DNA from: Roseiarcus sp963781895
Lineage (GTDB): Bacteria; Pseudomonadota; Alphaproteobacteria; Rhizobiales; Beijerinckiaceae
Length of the DNA: 64,000 nt
Direction of reading: 5' to 3'
Assembly: GCA_963781895.1 (NCBI GenBank)
Contig: CAWAIM010000018.1
Span: 22,482 to 86,481, forward strand
Part shown: positions 1 through 7,135 of the stretch, piece after piece
Numbering within the stretch: the stretch's first letter is position 1
Layout of the letters: every line of letters begins with the position of its first letter
Translations under genes and position numbers: made by a program
The notes under the pieces: generated by a model
What the model was told of the DNA's origin: nothing
What the model saw: only the letters and a program-made list of their open reading frames with translations
Database searches by the model: none

Positions 1-281
1 TTGACGAGGATATGCAGACCCTCGGTTCGCCTGCGCGTCTCGGCGACCAGCGCGGCGACGCCCTCCTCGCTCGCCACCGTGCCGCCAAACCCCTCGCACG
101 GCCCCAGCGCCGACAGTTCCTTGGCCGCCGCCTCGCAGGCCTCCGCCTTGCGCGAGGCGATCAGCACCCGCGCCCCGGCGGTCAGCAGCGCCTCGGCGCA
201 CATCCGCCCCAGCCCCGTCGCCCCGCCGGTGACGAGCGCCGTGCGGCCGCGCACGGAAAAGAGATCGGTCAAGGCCAACAT
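1..281 (-). CDS. SDR family oxidoreductase, N-terminal part (cut by window edge)
   Basis: Reading leftwards from an ATG at 281, the translation begins MLALTDLFSVRGRTALVTGG and contains the cofactor-binding motif TGGATGLGR of classical short-chain dehydrogenases, about residues 18-26. The beta-alpha-beta pattern continues (VLIASRK) and the frame runs off the window at about residue 93, next to the expected 'LVNNAG' segment, so the catalytic Ser-Tyr-Lys residues are not visible. Substrate cannot be inferred. It is followed on the same strand only by sequence outside the window, and its start is separated by about 65 bases from the glutathione S-transferase-like gene upstream of it on the same strand, so the two may be co-transcribed. 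Confidence 0.85.
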   Translation of the reverse strand, partial: MLALTDLFSVRGRTALVTGGATGLGRMCAEALLTAGARVLIASRKAEACEAAAKELSALGPCEGFGGTVASEEGVAALVAETRRRTEGLHILV

Positions 282-346
282 GCTTTCTCCTCGAGGCTCG
301 AAGCGACGGCGAACCCGGCGAACGCCGCGTCTGCGCCAACGCGCGC

Positions 347-1015
347 TCATATTACAAGATCGCCGGCCCACCCTTGGCCAGCGCGCGCATATAGGCGGGC
401 CGGGCGCGAATGCGTCGCAGGAAATTCCCACAGCCTGGGCCGGCGGGCGTCGAGTCCGGCGCGGGCGGCGGCGGCCTCCAGCGGAAAGCTCATCTGAACG
501 TCGGCCGCCGAAAAGACGTCGCCGGCGAACCATTGGCGACCGCCAAGCTCGCCCTCGAGAAAATCGAGATGGCGCCCGATCTGCGGGTCGACAAAGGAGG
601 CGAGCCCCTTTGCCGACATCGCGCGGGCGACCGGTCGGACGAGAGCCGGCGCGCCGCGCGGCAGCCGTTTCAGCACCAGCTTCAACAGCAGCGGCGGCAT
701 CAGCGAGCCTTCCGCGTAATGCATGAAATAGGCGTAGCGCAGGCCCTCCGCCGACCCGGGCGGCGGGCGGAAGCGGCCAGCGCCGTAGGCGTCGACCAGG
801 TATTCCAGGATGGCGCCGGACTCGGCGAGCGTTTTGTCGCCGTCGGAGATCACCGGCGATTTGCCGAGGGGATGCACGGCCCTCAGCGAAGCCGGCGCCA
901 ACAGGGTTTCCGGATCGCGCGCATAGTGGCGGATTTCGTAGTCGAGATCGAGTTCCTCGAGCAGCCACAGGACGCGCTGGGAGCGTGAATGGTCGAGGTG
1001 ATGGACGACGATCAT
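347..1015 (-). CDS. Glutathione S-transferase family protein
   Basis: A 222-residue protein with the thioredoxin-like N-terminal domain typical of GSTs: it opens MIVVHHLDHSRSQRVLWLLE, where the Ser in the S-x-R-V-LW segment occupies the usual glutathione-activating position, followed by HPLGKSPVI (cis-Pro loop) and a 'LAESGAILEYL' segment (the E-S pair that binds the gamma-glutamyl group) near residues 64-74. The C-terminal half is alpha-helical, as in the family. Length is normal for a cytosolic GST. Likely a detoxification or thiol-transfer enzyme; the substrate is unknown. Start ATG at 1015 chosen because the N-terminal strand begins right after it. Confidence 0.85.
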   Translation of the reverse strand: MIVVHHLDHSRSQRVLWLLEELDLDYEIRHYARDPETLLAPASLRAVHPLGKSPVISDGDKTLAESGAILEYLVDAYGAGRFRPPPGSAEGLRYAYFMHYAEGSLMPPLLLKLVLKRLPRGAPALVRPVARAMSAKGLASFVDPQIGRHLDFLEGELGGRQWFAGDVFSAADVQMSFPLEAAAARAGLDARRPRLWEFPATHSRPARLYARAGQGWAGDLVI

Positions 1016-1205
1016 TGGCTCTCAAATCCCGGCGCCTGCGTCGCGCGAGCGTCGTCGGTATCGCAGGGTTTGGCAAGGCCTGGCTGGGCGGCGCTCACCG
1101 GCGGCGCCCGTCGGCGATATTGCGCCGTTCGACGCGGGCGCGCTACGATGACGCGCCTGGAGCCCCGCCGACCGCCCCGTGACATTGGATCCTTGGAGAG
1201 CGCCG

Positions 1206-1766
1206 ATGACCGCCGACAAGCCGCTTCATTTCGTCGTCATGGTCGGCAGCCTGCGCCGCGCCTCGTTCAACGCGGCCATCGCGCGGGCCTTGCCCGTGCT
1301 CGCCCCGGACGGGGTGTCGATCACGCCGCTGGGCTCGGTCGGCGACTTCCCGCTCTACAACTTCGACGTGCAGGAAAAGGGATTTCCGCCTGTGGTGACC
1401 GCGATGGCCAAGGCGATCGCCGAGGCGGACGGGGTGATCTTTGTCACGCCCGAGTACAACCATTCGGTCCCCGGCGCGCTCAAGAACGCCATCGACTGGA
1501 TATCGCGCCTGCCCAATCAGCCCTTCGCCGGCAAGCCGGTCGCCATTCAGAGCGCCTCGCCCGGCCTGTTCGGCGGCCTGAGGGCGCAGCTTCACTTGCG
1601 CCACATGTTCGTCTACCTCGACGCGCGGCCCTTGAACAAACCCGAGGTCATCATCCCGCAGGTCAACACGAAAATCGACCCGGCGACCGGCGAACTGACT
1701 GATCCGGCGACGCGCGGCTTCATCGCCGATCAGCTCAAGGCCTTCGCCGCCTTTGTCCGGCGTTGA
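1206..1766 (+). CDS. NADPH-dependent FMN reductase family protein
   Basis: About 186 residues with a flavodoxin-like fold. Near the N-terminus, FVVMVGSLRRASFN matches the FMN-phosphate loop (GS-x-R-x-x-S-x-N) of the FMN_red family, and TPEYNHSVPGALKNAIDW is the conserved isoalloxazine-binding 'PEYN-x-S-x-PG-LKNA-D' segment. It reduces flavins or quinones with NAD(P)H in the cytoplasm. The start at ATG 1206 is preferred over an upstream ATG at 1179 because GGAGAG lies 5 bases ahead of it and homology begins there. It precedes a nitrilase gene by about 30 bases. Proximity to the corrinoid cluster makes a role in supplying reducing power to it conceivable, but this is only inference. Confidence 0.9.
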   Translation: MTADKPLHFVVMVGSLRRASFNAAIARALPVLAPDGVSITPLGSVGDFPLYNFDVQEKGFPPVVTAMAKAIAEADGVIFVTPEYNHSVPGALKNAIDWISRLPNQPFAGKPVAIQSASPGLFGGLRAQLHLRHMFVYLDARPLNKPEVIIPQVNTKIDPATGELTDPATRGFIADQLKAFAAFVRR

Positions 1767-1797
1767 CGGGTCCGGACGGTCCGATCAGAGTAAATTC

Positions 1798-2634
1798 ATG
1801 AAAGTCTCCCTCATTCAGATGAACTCGATCAGCGACAAGGCCGCCAATGTGGCGGCGGCGGAAGCGCTGATCGAGCGGGCGGTCAGGGAGGAGGCGCCGG
1901 ACTGGGTGCTGCTGCCGGAGCAATTCGATTGGGCGGGCGGCCTCAAGGGCGACAAGTTCGCCAACGCCGAGAGCTTCCCCGGCGGCCCGGCCTATGAAAT
2001 GGCGCGCCGGCAGGCGATCAGACATCGCATCTTCGTCCATGCCGGCTCGATCATGGAAAAGATCGACGGCGAGGAGCGCATCCACAACACCTCGGTCGTC
2101 TTCAACCGCGAGGGCGAGGAGATCGCCCGCTACCGCAAGATCCATCTGTTCGACGTGACGACGCCGGACGGCGCGTCCTACCGGGAAAGCGCGACGGTGA
2201 AGGCGGGCGACGCGGTCGTGACCTACGATTGCGAAGGCGTCACGGTCGGCTGCGCGATCTGCTACGATCTGCGCTTTCCCGACCTCTTCCAGGCGCTGGC
2301 GGAAAAGGGCGCGGAGATCATCGCCCTGCCGGCCGCCTTCACCATGCAAACCGGCAAGGACCATTGGGAGGTGCTGTTGCGCGCGCGCGCCATCGAAACG
2401 CAGACCTACCTGTGCGCCAGCGCTCAGACCGGGTCCTTCGCCGCGGGCAACGAGCAGCGGCAGACTTACGGTCATTCGCTGGTCGCCGACCCCTGGGGCC
2501 ATGTGGTCGCCAAGGCCTCCGACGGGGTCGGAATCGTCTCCGCCCGGCTCGACCCGGCCCGGGTCAAACGGGTGCGGGCGATGATTCCGGTCGCCGAGCA
2601 CAAGGTCAGGATCGCCCGCGCGCCGGCCGCCTGA
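1798..2634 (+). CDS. Carbon-nitrogen hydrolase (nitrilase superfamily, Nit-type amidase)
   Basis: 278 residues covering one CN-hydrolase domain. The catalytic triad is visible: Glu41 in LLPEQFDW, Lys114 in RYRKIHLFD and Cys155 in AICYDLRFP. The 'K-I-HLFD' and 'CYDLRFP' contexts are those of the Nit1/Nit2 branch (deaminated-glutathione amidase / omega-amidase) rather than true nitrilases. It would hydrolyse an amide such as an alpha-keto acid amide in the cytoplasm. An in-frame TTG at 1753 lies further upstream, but it overlaps the preceding gene, and homology starts at the ATG at 1798. A 149-base gap follows before the corrinoid gene, so membership of that operon is uncertain. Confidence 0.92.
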   Translation: MKVSLIQMNSISDKAANVAAAEALIERAVREEAPDWVLLPEQFDWAGGLKGDKFANAESFPGGPAYEMARRQAIRHRIFVHAGSIMEKIDGEERIHNTSVVFNREGEEIARYRKIHLFDVTTPDGASYRESATVKAGDAVVTYDCEGVTVGCAICYDLRFPDLFQALAEKGAEIIALPAAFTMQTGKDHWEVLLRARAIETQTYLCASAQTGSFAAGNEQRQTYGHSLVADPWGHVVAKASDGVGIVSARLDPARVKRVRAMIPVAEHKVRIARAPAA

Positions 2635-2783
2635 GGCGCTTCGACGCCGGGCCGAAACGCAAAATCTTGGGACGCCGAGGTTTTATTATGCTTCTCGGTA
2701 AGAAGTCCGCGCGCCAATAGTGGTCGCGTCCGCCTCGCCCGCGGACGCGACATCGAGACCCTGCGTGGCGCGAGACCTAACTC

Positions 2784-3491
2784 ATGGCGGACGACGAACT
2801 CGACCTTAAGACCCTCGCCGACGACGAACTCGTCGGCCAGATGCACGACGATCTCTACGACGGCCTCAAGGAAGAGATCGAGGACGGCGTCAGAATTCTG
2901 CTCGATCGCGGCTGGGCGCCCTATGACGTGCTGACCAAGGCGCTGGTCGAGGGCATGCGCATCGTCGGCATCGATTTTCGCGACGGCATCCTGTTCGTGC
3001 CGGAAGTGCTGATGTCGGCCAACGCGATGAAGGCCGGCATGGCGATCCTCAGGCCGCTGCTGGCGGCGACCGGGGCGCCGAAGATGGGCAAGATGGTGAT
3101 CGGCACCGTCAAGGGCGACATCCACGACATCGGCAAGAATCTGGTCTGCATGATGATGGAGGGCGCCGGCTTCGAGGTGTTCGACATCGGCATCAACAAC
3201 AGCGTCGACAAATATCTCGAGGCGATCGAGAAGCACCAGCCCGAAATTCTGGGCATGTCCGCCCTGCTGACGACGACCATGCCCTATATGAAGGTCGTCA
3301 TCGACACGCTCAAGGACAAGGGCATCCGCAACGACCATATCGTGCTCGTCGGCGGCGCGCCGCTCAACGAATCCTTCGCCGAGGCGATCGGCGCGGACGC
3401 CTATTGCCGCGACGCGGCGGTCACGGTCGAAACCGCCAGGACGCTGCTCGCGCGCCGGCAGGGCTCGCTGCAGGCGCATGAACAGGTCTGA
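2784..3491 (+). CDS. Methyltransferase cognate corrinoid protein (MtbC/MttC-like)
   Basis: 235 residues with the two-part architecture of corrinoid shuttle proteins. A helical cap (B12-binding 2) spans roughly residues 15-95 and contains DGILFVPEVLMSANAM. A Rossmann-like B12 domain follows with the D-x-H-x-x-G motif GDIHDIGKN. His114 is the expected lower axial ligand of cobalt. Later 'MSALLTTTM' and 'VGGAPL' match the nucleotide-tail pocket (S-x-L and GG motifs). The protein carries a methyl group as methyl-Co(III) between a substrate-specific methyltransferase and a second methyltransferase. It is the first gene of a tight same-strand run of C1 genes. The partner substrate methyltransferase is not present nearby, so the methyl donor cannot be named. 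Confidence 0.93.
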   Translation: MADDELDLKTLADDELVGQMHDDLYDGLKEEIEDGVRILLDRGWAPYDVLTKALVEGMRIVGIDFRDGILFVPEVLMSANAMKAGMAILRPLLAATGAPKMGKMVIGTVKGDIHDIGKNLVCMMMEGAGFEVFDIGINNSVDKYLEAIEKHQPEILGMSALLTTTMPYMKVVIDTLKDKGIRNDHIVLVGGAPLNESFAEAIGADAYCRDAAVTVETARTLLARRQGSLQAHEQV

Positions 3492-3560
3492 GGCCGCTCT
3501 CATCCCGCTCTTCCGGGCGAAGGACGCGGTCGAAGCCGACATCAGGAGCTCGGAAGTTCC

Positions 3561-4223
3561 GTGACCCTCGCGACCGCCGCTGATACTCACGCCGAGGCGA
3601 GCTTCCCTCGCCGGCAGGACGGCGCGCGGAAGATCCTCGTGATCGCTTGCGGCGCCCTGGCGCGCGAAGTCCTGGCGCTTCGGCTCGAACATATCGACGT
3701 GGCTTGCCTGCCCGCGCAACTGCACAATCGGCCGGAGCGGATCCCTGCGGCCATGCGCGCGAAAATCCGCGCCAACCGCGCGGCCTACGACGAGATTCTG
3801 TGCCTCTACGGCGACTGCGGGACCGGCGGCGAACTGGACCGGGTGCTCGCCGAAGAAGGCGTGAGGCGGATCGAAGGCGCGCATTGCTATGCGTTCTTCG
3901 CCGGCGAGGAGGCCTTCGCGGCGCTTGCCGAGGAAGAGCCTGGAACCTTCTACCTCACCGACTTTCTCGCCCGGCATTTCGACACGCTGGTCGTCAAGGG
4001 GCTCGGCCTCGACCGTTTCCCGCAATTGCGCGACGATTATTTCGGCGCCTACCGCCGGGTGGTCCATCTGGCGCAATTCGACGATCCCGAGACCACCGCG
4101 AAGGCCGAGGCCGCGGCCGAGCGGCTCGGTCTCGCCTTTGAGCGCCGTTTGACCGGCCTCGACGGATTGGCGGCGTTCCTGGGCGCGCCGGCGCGCCGGA
4201 AGGAGGAGCCATGGCCAGCCTGA
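3561..4223 (+). CDS. DUF1638 domain-containing protein
   Basis: 220 residues starting at a GTG (3561), with a GGA-rich stretch just upstream. Residues from about 20 form ILVIACGALAREVLAL, followed by an 'HIDVACLPAQLHNRPERIP' region and the Cys/Gly-rich CLYGDCGTGGELDRVL and GAHCYAFFAGEEA segments that characterise DUF1638. The conserved Cys and His residues suggest a metal or cofactor site, but no activity is established to my knowledge. In alphaproteobacteria and archaea this family recurs beside corrinoid proteins and trimethylamine-methyltransferase-like genes. The position here, between the corrinoid protein and the folate genes, supports a role in corrinoid-dependent methyl transfer. Its 3' end overlaps the next gene by 13 bases, so translation is probably coupled. 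Confidence 0.85.
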   Translation: MTLATAADTHAEASFPRRQDGARKILVIACGALAREVLALRLEHIDVACLPAQLHNRPERIPAAMRAKIRANRAAYDEILCLYGDCGTGGELDRVLAEEGVRRIEGAHCYAFFAGEEAFAALAEEEPGTFYLTDFLARHFDTLVVKGLGLDRFPQLRDDYFGAYRRVVHLAQFDDPETTAKAEAAAERLGLAFERRLTGLDGLAAFLGAPARRKEEPWPA

Positions 4224-4516
4224 CGATCCTCTATTGGCGCGACATCCCGAGCCAGGTCATCGTCAAGGCGGGACGCGCCTCCGCCAAGCGCGAATTGTCG
4301 GAGCGCTTCATCCGCGCCATCGACGCGGCGGCGATGCACGCCGGCGCCAAGGACGCGGACGCCTATCTCGCCGAATGGCGACGCGGCGAACCCGTCGCCT
4401 GCGGCGATGACCTGGAGAGCGAGGCCGCCGCGGCGGCCGAGCGGATCGAGGCCGAATACGACACCCACCGCCTGGCGGTCCTCGCCAAGCATGACGGACG
4501 CGAAGGCCCTGCTTGA
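4211..4516 (+). CDS. 'Virulence factor' family protein (PF13769-type)
   Basis: A 101-residue protein opening MASLTILYWRDIPSQVIVKA, with 'ELSERFIRAIDAAAMHAGAKD' and a 'YLAEWRR' helix that I recognise as the small family labelled 'virulence factor' in databases. The name is historical and no function is known. The family is repeatedly found in operons with MetF-like and methyl-THF:corrinoid methyltransferase genes, as here. The gene overlaps both its neighbours (13 bases upstream, TTGA overlap downstream), which argues for tight stoichiometric co-expression with the DUF1638 and MTHFR-C proteins. A subunit or assembly role in the C1 module is a reasonable inference. Confidence 0.8.
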   Translation: MASLTILYWRDIPSQVIVKAGRASAKRELSERFIRAIDAAAMHAGAKDADAYLAEWRRGEPVACGDDLESEAAAAAERIEAEYDTHRLAVLAKHDGREGPA

Positions 4517-5028
4517 CCGCGCTCCTGACGCCGTCCGCTTTCGAGCCGCGCGGCAAGCGCCCGCCGCCCGATCGCAAGCCTAGGGCAAGGCTCTGGAGCG
4601 TTCGCCACGCAGCGCTGCTGGAGCGTCTCTATTCGAACTTCGAAGCCGCCCTCGTTCGCCTCGGCCCGCTCATTTCGCGCCTCGGCGCCGCGCGGCTCGA
4701 GCGTCCGGTCGCGGCGCTGGAGGCGGCCGTCAAGGGCGCCCTGTTCGATTGCCGCATGTGCGGCGATTGCGTGCTGTCGAAGACCGGCATGTCCTGCCCG
4801 ATGAACTGCCCGAAGGCGATGCGCAACGGTCCGTGCGGCGGCGTCAGGGCCAACGGCAATTGCGAAGTCTATCCCGAGATGCCCTGCGTCTGGGTCAAGG
4901 CCTACGAGGGGAGCCTCGGCATGCGCGGCGGCCGATCGATCGCCGACGTCCTGCCGCCGACCAATCACGCGCTGAAAGGCTCATCGACCTGGCTGCGTCT
5001 GGCGCGTGAACGGGGGACCGGCGCATGA
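4513..5028 (+). CDS. Methylenetetrahydrofolate reductase C-terminal (Cys-rich) domain protein
   Basis: 171 residues from a TTG start that overlaps the previous stop (TTGA). The N-terminal half is basic and helical; the C-terminal half holds a dense cysteine motif, CRMCGDCVLSKTGMSCPMNC, then CPKAMRNGPCGG and later NGNCEVYPEMPC, the signature of the MTHFR_C (zinc/iron-sulfur-like) domain. In related systems this protein pairs with MetF and is thought to deliver electrons for methylene-THF/methyl-THF interconversion, replacing the flavin/NADH arrangement of the E. coli enzyme. It is immediately followed by metF with an ATGA overlap, supporting a two-subunit reductase. Metal content cannot be decided from sequence. 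Confidence 0.85.
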   Translation: MTALLTPSAFEPRGKRPPPDRKPRARLWSVRHAALLERLYSNFEAALVRLGPLISRLGAARLERPVAALEAAVKGALFDCRMCGDCVLSKTGMSCPMNCPKAMRNGPCGGVRANGNCEVYPEMPCVWVKAYEGSLGMRGGRSIADVLPPTNHALKGSSTWLRLARERGTGA

Positions 5029-6068
5029 CGCCCTCCGTCCTTCCCCATCCCCACGACATCGGCGCCGATCCGGCCGCGCCGCTGATCGATCTGCCCGGCC
5101 ACTCGTCGCGCGGCAGGCTCGAGCGCGTGCTTCGCCGGGGGGAATTCGCGGTCACCGCCGAGCTCAGCCCGCCGGATTCGGCCGACGCCGAGGACGTGCA
5201 TGACGGCGTGCGGGTTTTCGAGGGCTGGGTCGACGGCGTCAACGCCACGGACGGCTCCGGCGCGCATTGTCACATGTCGAGCGTCGCCGTCTGCGCGATT
5301 CTGACCCGCCTCGGCTTTTCGCCGGTGCTGCAGATCTCCTGCCGCGATTATAACCGGATCGCGATCCAGGGCGCGGTGCTCGGCGCGGCGGCGCTCGGCG
5401 TCAGCAACGTGCTCTGTCTGACCGGCGACGGCGTGCAATGCGGCGACCATCCCGAGGCCAAGCCGGTGTTCGATCTCGATTCGATCTCGCTCTTGTCGAT
5501 CATCCGCGCGATGCGCGACGAGGGCCGGTTCCTCTCCGGCCGCAAACTGACCACCCCGCCGCGCGTGTTTCTCGGCGCGGTCGAGAACCCGTTCGCGCCT
5601 CCCTACGAATTTCGCGTCGCCCGGCTCGCCAAGAAAATCGCCGCCGGCGCCCAGTTCGTGCAGACGCAATATTGCTTCGACCTGCCGCTGCTCAGAAGCT
5701 TCATGGCGAGGGCCCGCGACAGCGGGCTCGACAAGAGCTGCTTCATCCTGGTCGGCGTCGGGCCGCTCGCCTCGGCCCGGACGGCGCGCTGGATGCGCGC
5801 CAATGTCGCCGGCGTGCATATCCCCGATTCCGTCATCGCGCGGCTGGACGGCGCCGCCGATCAGAGGGCCGAGGGCAAGCGCATCTGCGTCGAGATGATC
5901 CAACAGTTGCGCGAGGAGCGCGGCGTCGCCGGCGTGCACGTGATGGCCTACCGGCAGTCTCAATACGTCGCCGAAATCGTGCGCGATTCCGGGGTGCTGC
6001 GCGGTCGCGCGCCGTGGCGGCGGGACTTCGTCCCCAGGACGCAGCCGGTCGAGAGCCTCGAAGCGTGA
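5025..6068 (+). CDS. metF: Methylenetetrahydrofolate reductase (MetF-like)
   Basis: 347 residues with the MTHFR TIM-barrel fold. FAVTAELSPPD gives the first strand with the conserved acidic residue. LQISCRDYNR is followed by a NVLCLTGDG strand, and KKIAAGAQFVQTQYCFD is the conserved 'K-x-x-AGA-F-TQ' segment that contacts folate/FAD. About 50 residues longer than E. coli MetF, mostly as an N-terminal extension. In this context it most likely oxidises methyl-THF to methylene-THF during dissimilation of methyl groups, with the Cys-rich protein encoded just upstream. A separate housekeeping metF is expected elsewhere. The 144 bases after it contain a palindromic repeat before the methyltransferase gene. 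Confidence 0.9.
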   Translation: MTPSVLPHPHDIGADPAAPLIDLPGHSSRGRLERVLRRGEFAVTAELSPPDSADAEDVHDGVRVFEGWVDGVNATDGSGAHCHMSSVAVCAILTRLGFSPVLQISCRDYNRIAIQGAVLGAAALGVSNVLCLTGDGVQCGDHPEAKPVFDLDSISLLSIIRAMRDEGRFLSGRKLTTPPRVFLGAVENPFAPPYEFRVARLAKKIAAGAQFVQTQYCFDLPLLRSFMARARDSGLDKSCFILVGVGPLASARTARWMRANVAGVHIPDSVIARLDGAADQRAEGKRICVEMIQQLREERGVAGVHVMAYRQSQYVAEIVRDSGVLRGRAPWRRDFVPRTQPVESLEA

Positions 6069-6084
6069 TAAGCGTGTGCGATGT

Positions 6085-6171
6085 CGTCGTCGCGAGGAGC
6101 GGAGCGATGCAGCCGTCCAGCGGTCGCGCCGCGGGCCAAGGCCGGATTGTTTCGCTTCGCCGGCGATGACG
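6085..6171. repeat. Palindromic intergenic repeat (REP-like), copy 1
   Basis: The 144-base gap between metF and the methyltransferase gene holds two arms that can pair: left arm about 6085-6120 (CGTCGTCGCGAGGAGCGGAG...) and right arm about 6143-6171 (...TTCGCTTCGCCGGCGATGAC). The arms resemble the widespread 'gtcattgcgag...gaagcaatcc' intergenic palindromes of alphaproteobacteria, and a better-preserved copy lies at 20857-20941. It would form a long hairpin in the mRNA and may attenuate or protect the transcript between the two cistrons. Confidence 0.6.
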
Positions 6172-6212
6172 CGTTCCGGCGCCATCGCCCTTACAACAGG
6201 AACTCTTTTCCC

Positions 6213-7124
6213 ATGACCGAAACCATCGTCTCCTCCGCCAGCAAGGAAGTCGTGATCGGCTTCGAGCGCCGCTTCGTCATGATCGGCGAACGCATCAACC
6301 CGACCGGGCGCAAATCGCTGGCCGCCGAAATGGCGGCGGGCGACTACAGCCGGGTCGTCGCCGAGGCGCTCGCCCAGGTCGAAGCCGGGGCGCAGATGCT
6401 CGATGTCAACGCCGGCATCCCGCTCGCCGACGAACCGCGCATTCTCGCCGAATGCGTGAAGCTGGTGCAGGAGACGGTCGATGTTCCGCTGTCGATCGAT
6501 TCCTCGATCGTCGAGGCGCTCGAAGCCGGCCTCGCGGTCTACAAGGGCAAGCCGCTGGTCAATTCGGTCACCGGCGAAGAGGAGCGCCTCGAGCGCGTGC
6601 TGCCGCTGGTGAAGAAATACGGCGCCGCGGTGATCGCGATCTCCAACGACGAGACCGGAATCTCCGAGGATCCGGACGTGCGCTACGCGGTCGCCGAGAA
6701 GATCGTCCACCGCGCCCTGGACTACGGCATCAGGCGCGAGGACGTGATCGTCGACCCGCTCGTCATGCCGGTCGGGGCGATCGGGGACGCCGGCGCGCGG
6801 CTGATGCGCCTGCTGCGCCGCCTGCAGGGCGAACTGAAGGTCAACACCAGCTGCGGCGCCTCGAACTTCTCGTTCGGACTGCCCAACCGCCGCGGCCTCG
6901 GCGCCGCCTTCCTGCCGATGATGATCGGCGCTGGCCTGACCTCGGCGATCATGAATCCGCTGCACGCCGAAGACATCCAGGCGATCCTCGGGGCCAACGT
7001 GGTGATGGGCCACGATCCGAATTGCGGCGCCTGGATCCGCAAATATCGCGAGCCGGCGCCGGAGGGCGAGGCGGGCGCGGGCGCGGGCGGACGGCGCGAA
7101 GGCCGCCGCCGCGCGAGGGGCTGA
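6213..7124 (+). CDS. Methyltetrahydrofolate:corrinoid methyltransferase
   Basis: 303 residues with the pterin-binding TIM barrel found in AcsE/MtrH/MetH domains: MIGERINPTGRK (first strand), AQMLDVNAGIP (Asp-Asn pterin contact), SIDSS, NSVTGEEERL, ISNDETGI and DPLVMPVGA. It transfers a methyl group between the corrinoid protein and tetrahydrofolate, which is the second step of corrinoid-linked demethylation. The start at ATG 6213 is preferred because AGGAA precedes it and homology begins there; an upstream in-frame ATG at 6081 reads through the repeat element. The last 25 residues are a Gly/Ala/Arg-rich tail outside the fold. The stop is 11 bases before the ASKHA gene. Confidence 0.92.
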   Translation: MTETIVSSASKEVVIGFERRFVMIGERINPTGRKSLAAEMAAGDYSRVVAEALAQVEAGAQMLDVNAGIPLADEPRILAECVKLVQETVDVPLSIDSSIVEALEAGLAVYKGKPLVNSVTGEEERLERVLPLVKKYGAAVIAISNDETGISEDPDVRYAVAEKIVHRALDYGIRREDVIVDPLVMPVGAIGDAGARLMRLLRRLQGELKVNTSCGASNFSFGLPNRRGLGAAFLPMMIGAGLTSAIMNPLHAEDIQAILGANVVMGHDPNCGAWIRKYREPAPEGEAGAGAGGRREGRRRARG

Positions 7125-7135
7125 GCGGCGTTTCG

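Noticed and set aside
1753..1797. Longer N-terminus for the nitrilase
   Set aside because: The TTG start overlaps the previous gene and adds residues outside the family alignment; ATG 1798 is better.
2688..2720. 10-codon frame (MLLGKKSARQ) before the corrinoid gene
   Set aside because: No ribosome site and no attenuator structure visible, so not called as a leader peptide.
2472..4076. A 534-codon minus-strand frame across the nitrilase, corrinoid and DUF1638 genes
   Set aside because: Antisense shadow spanning three well-supported plus-strand genes; no recognisable domain.
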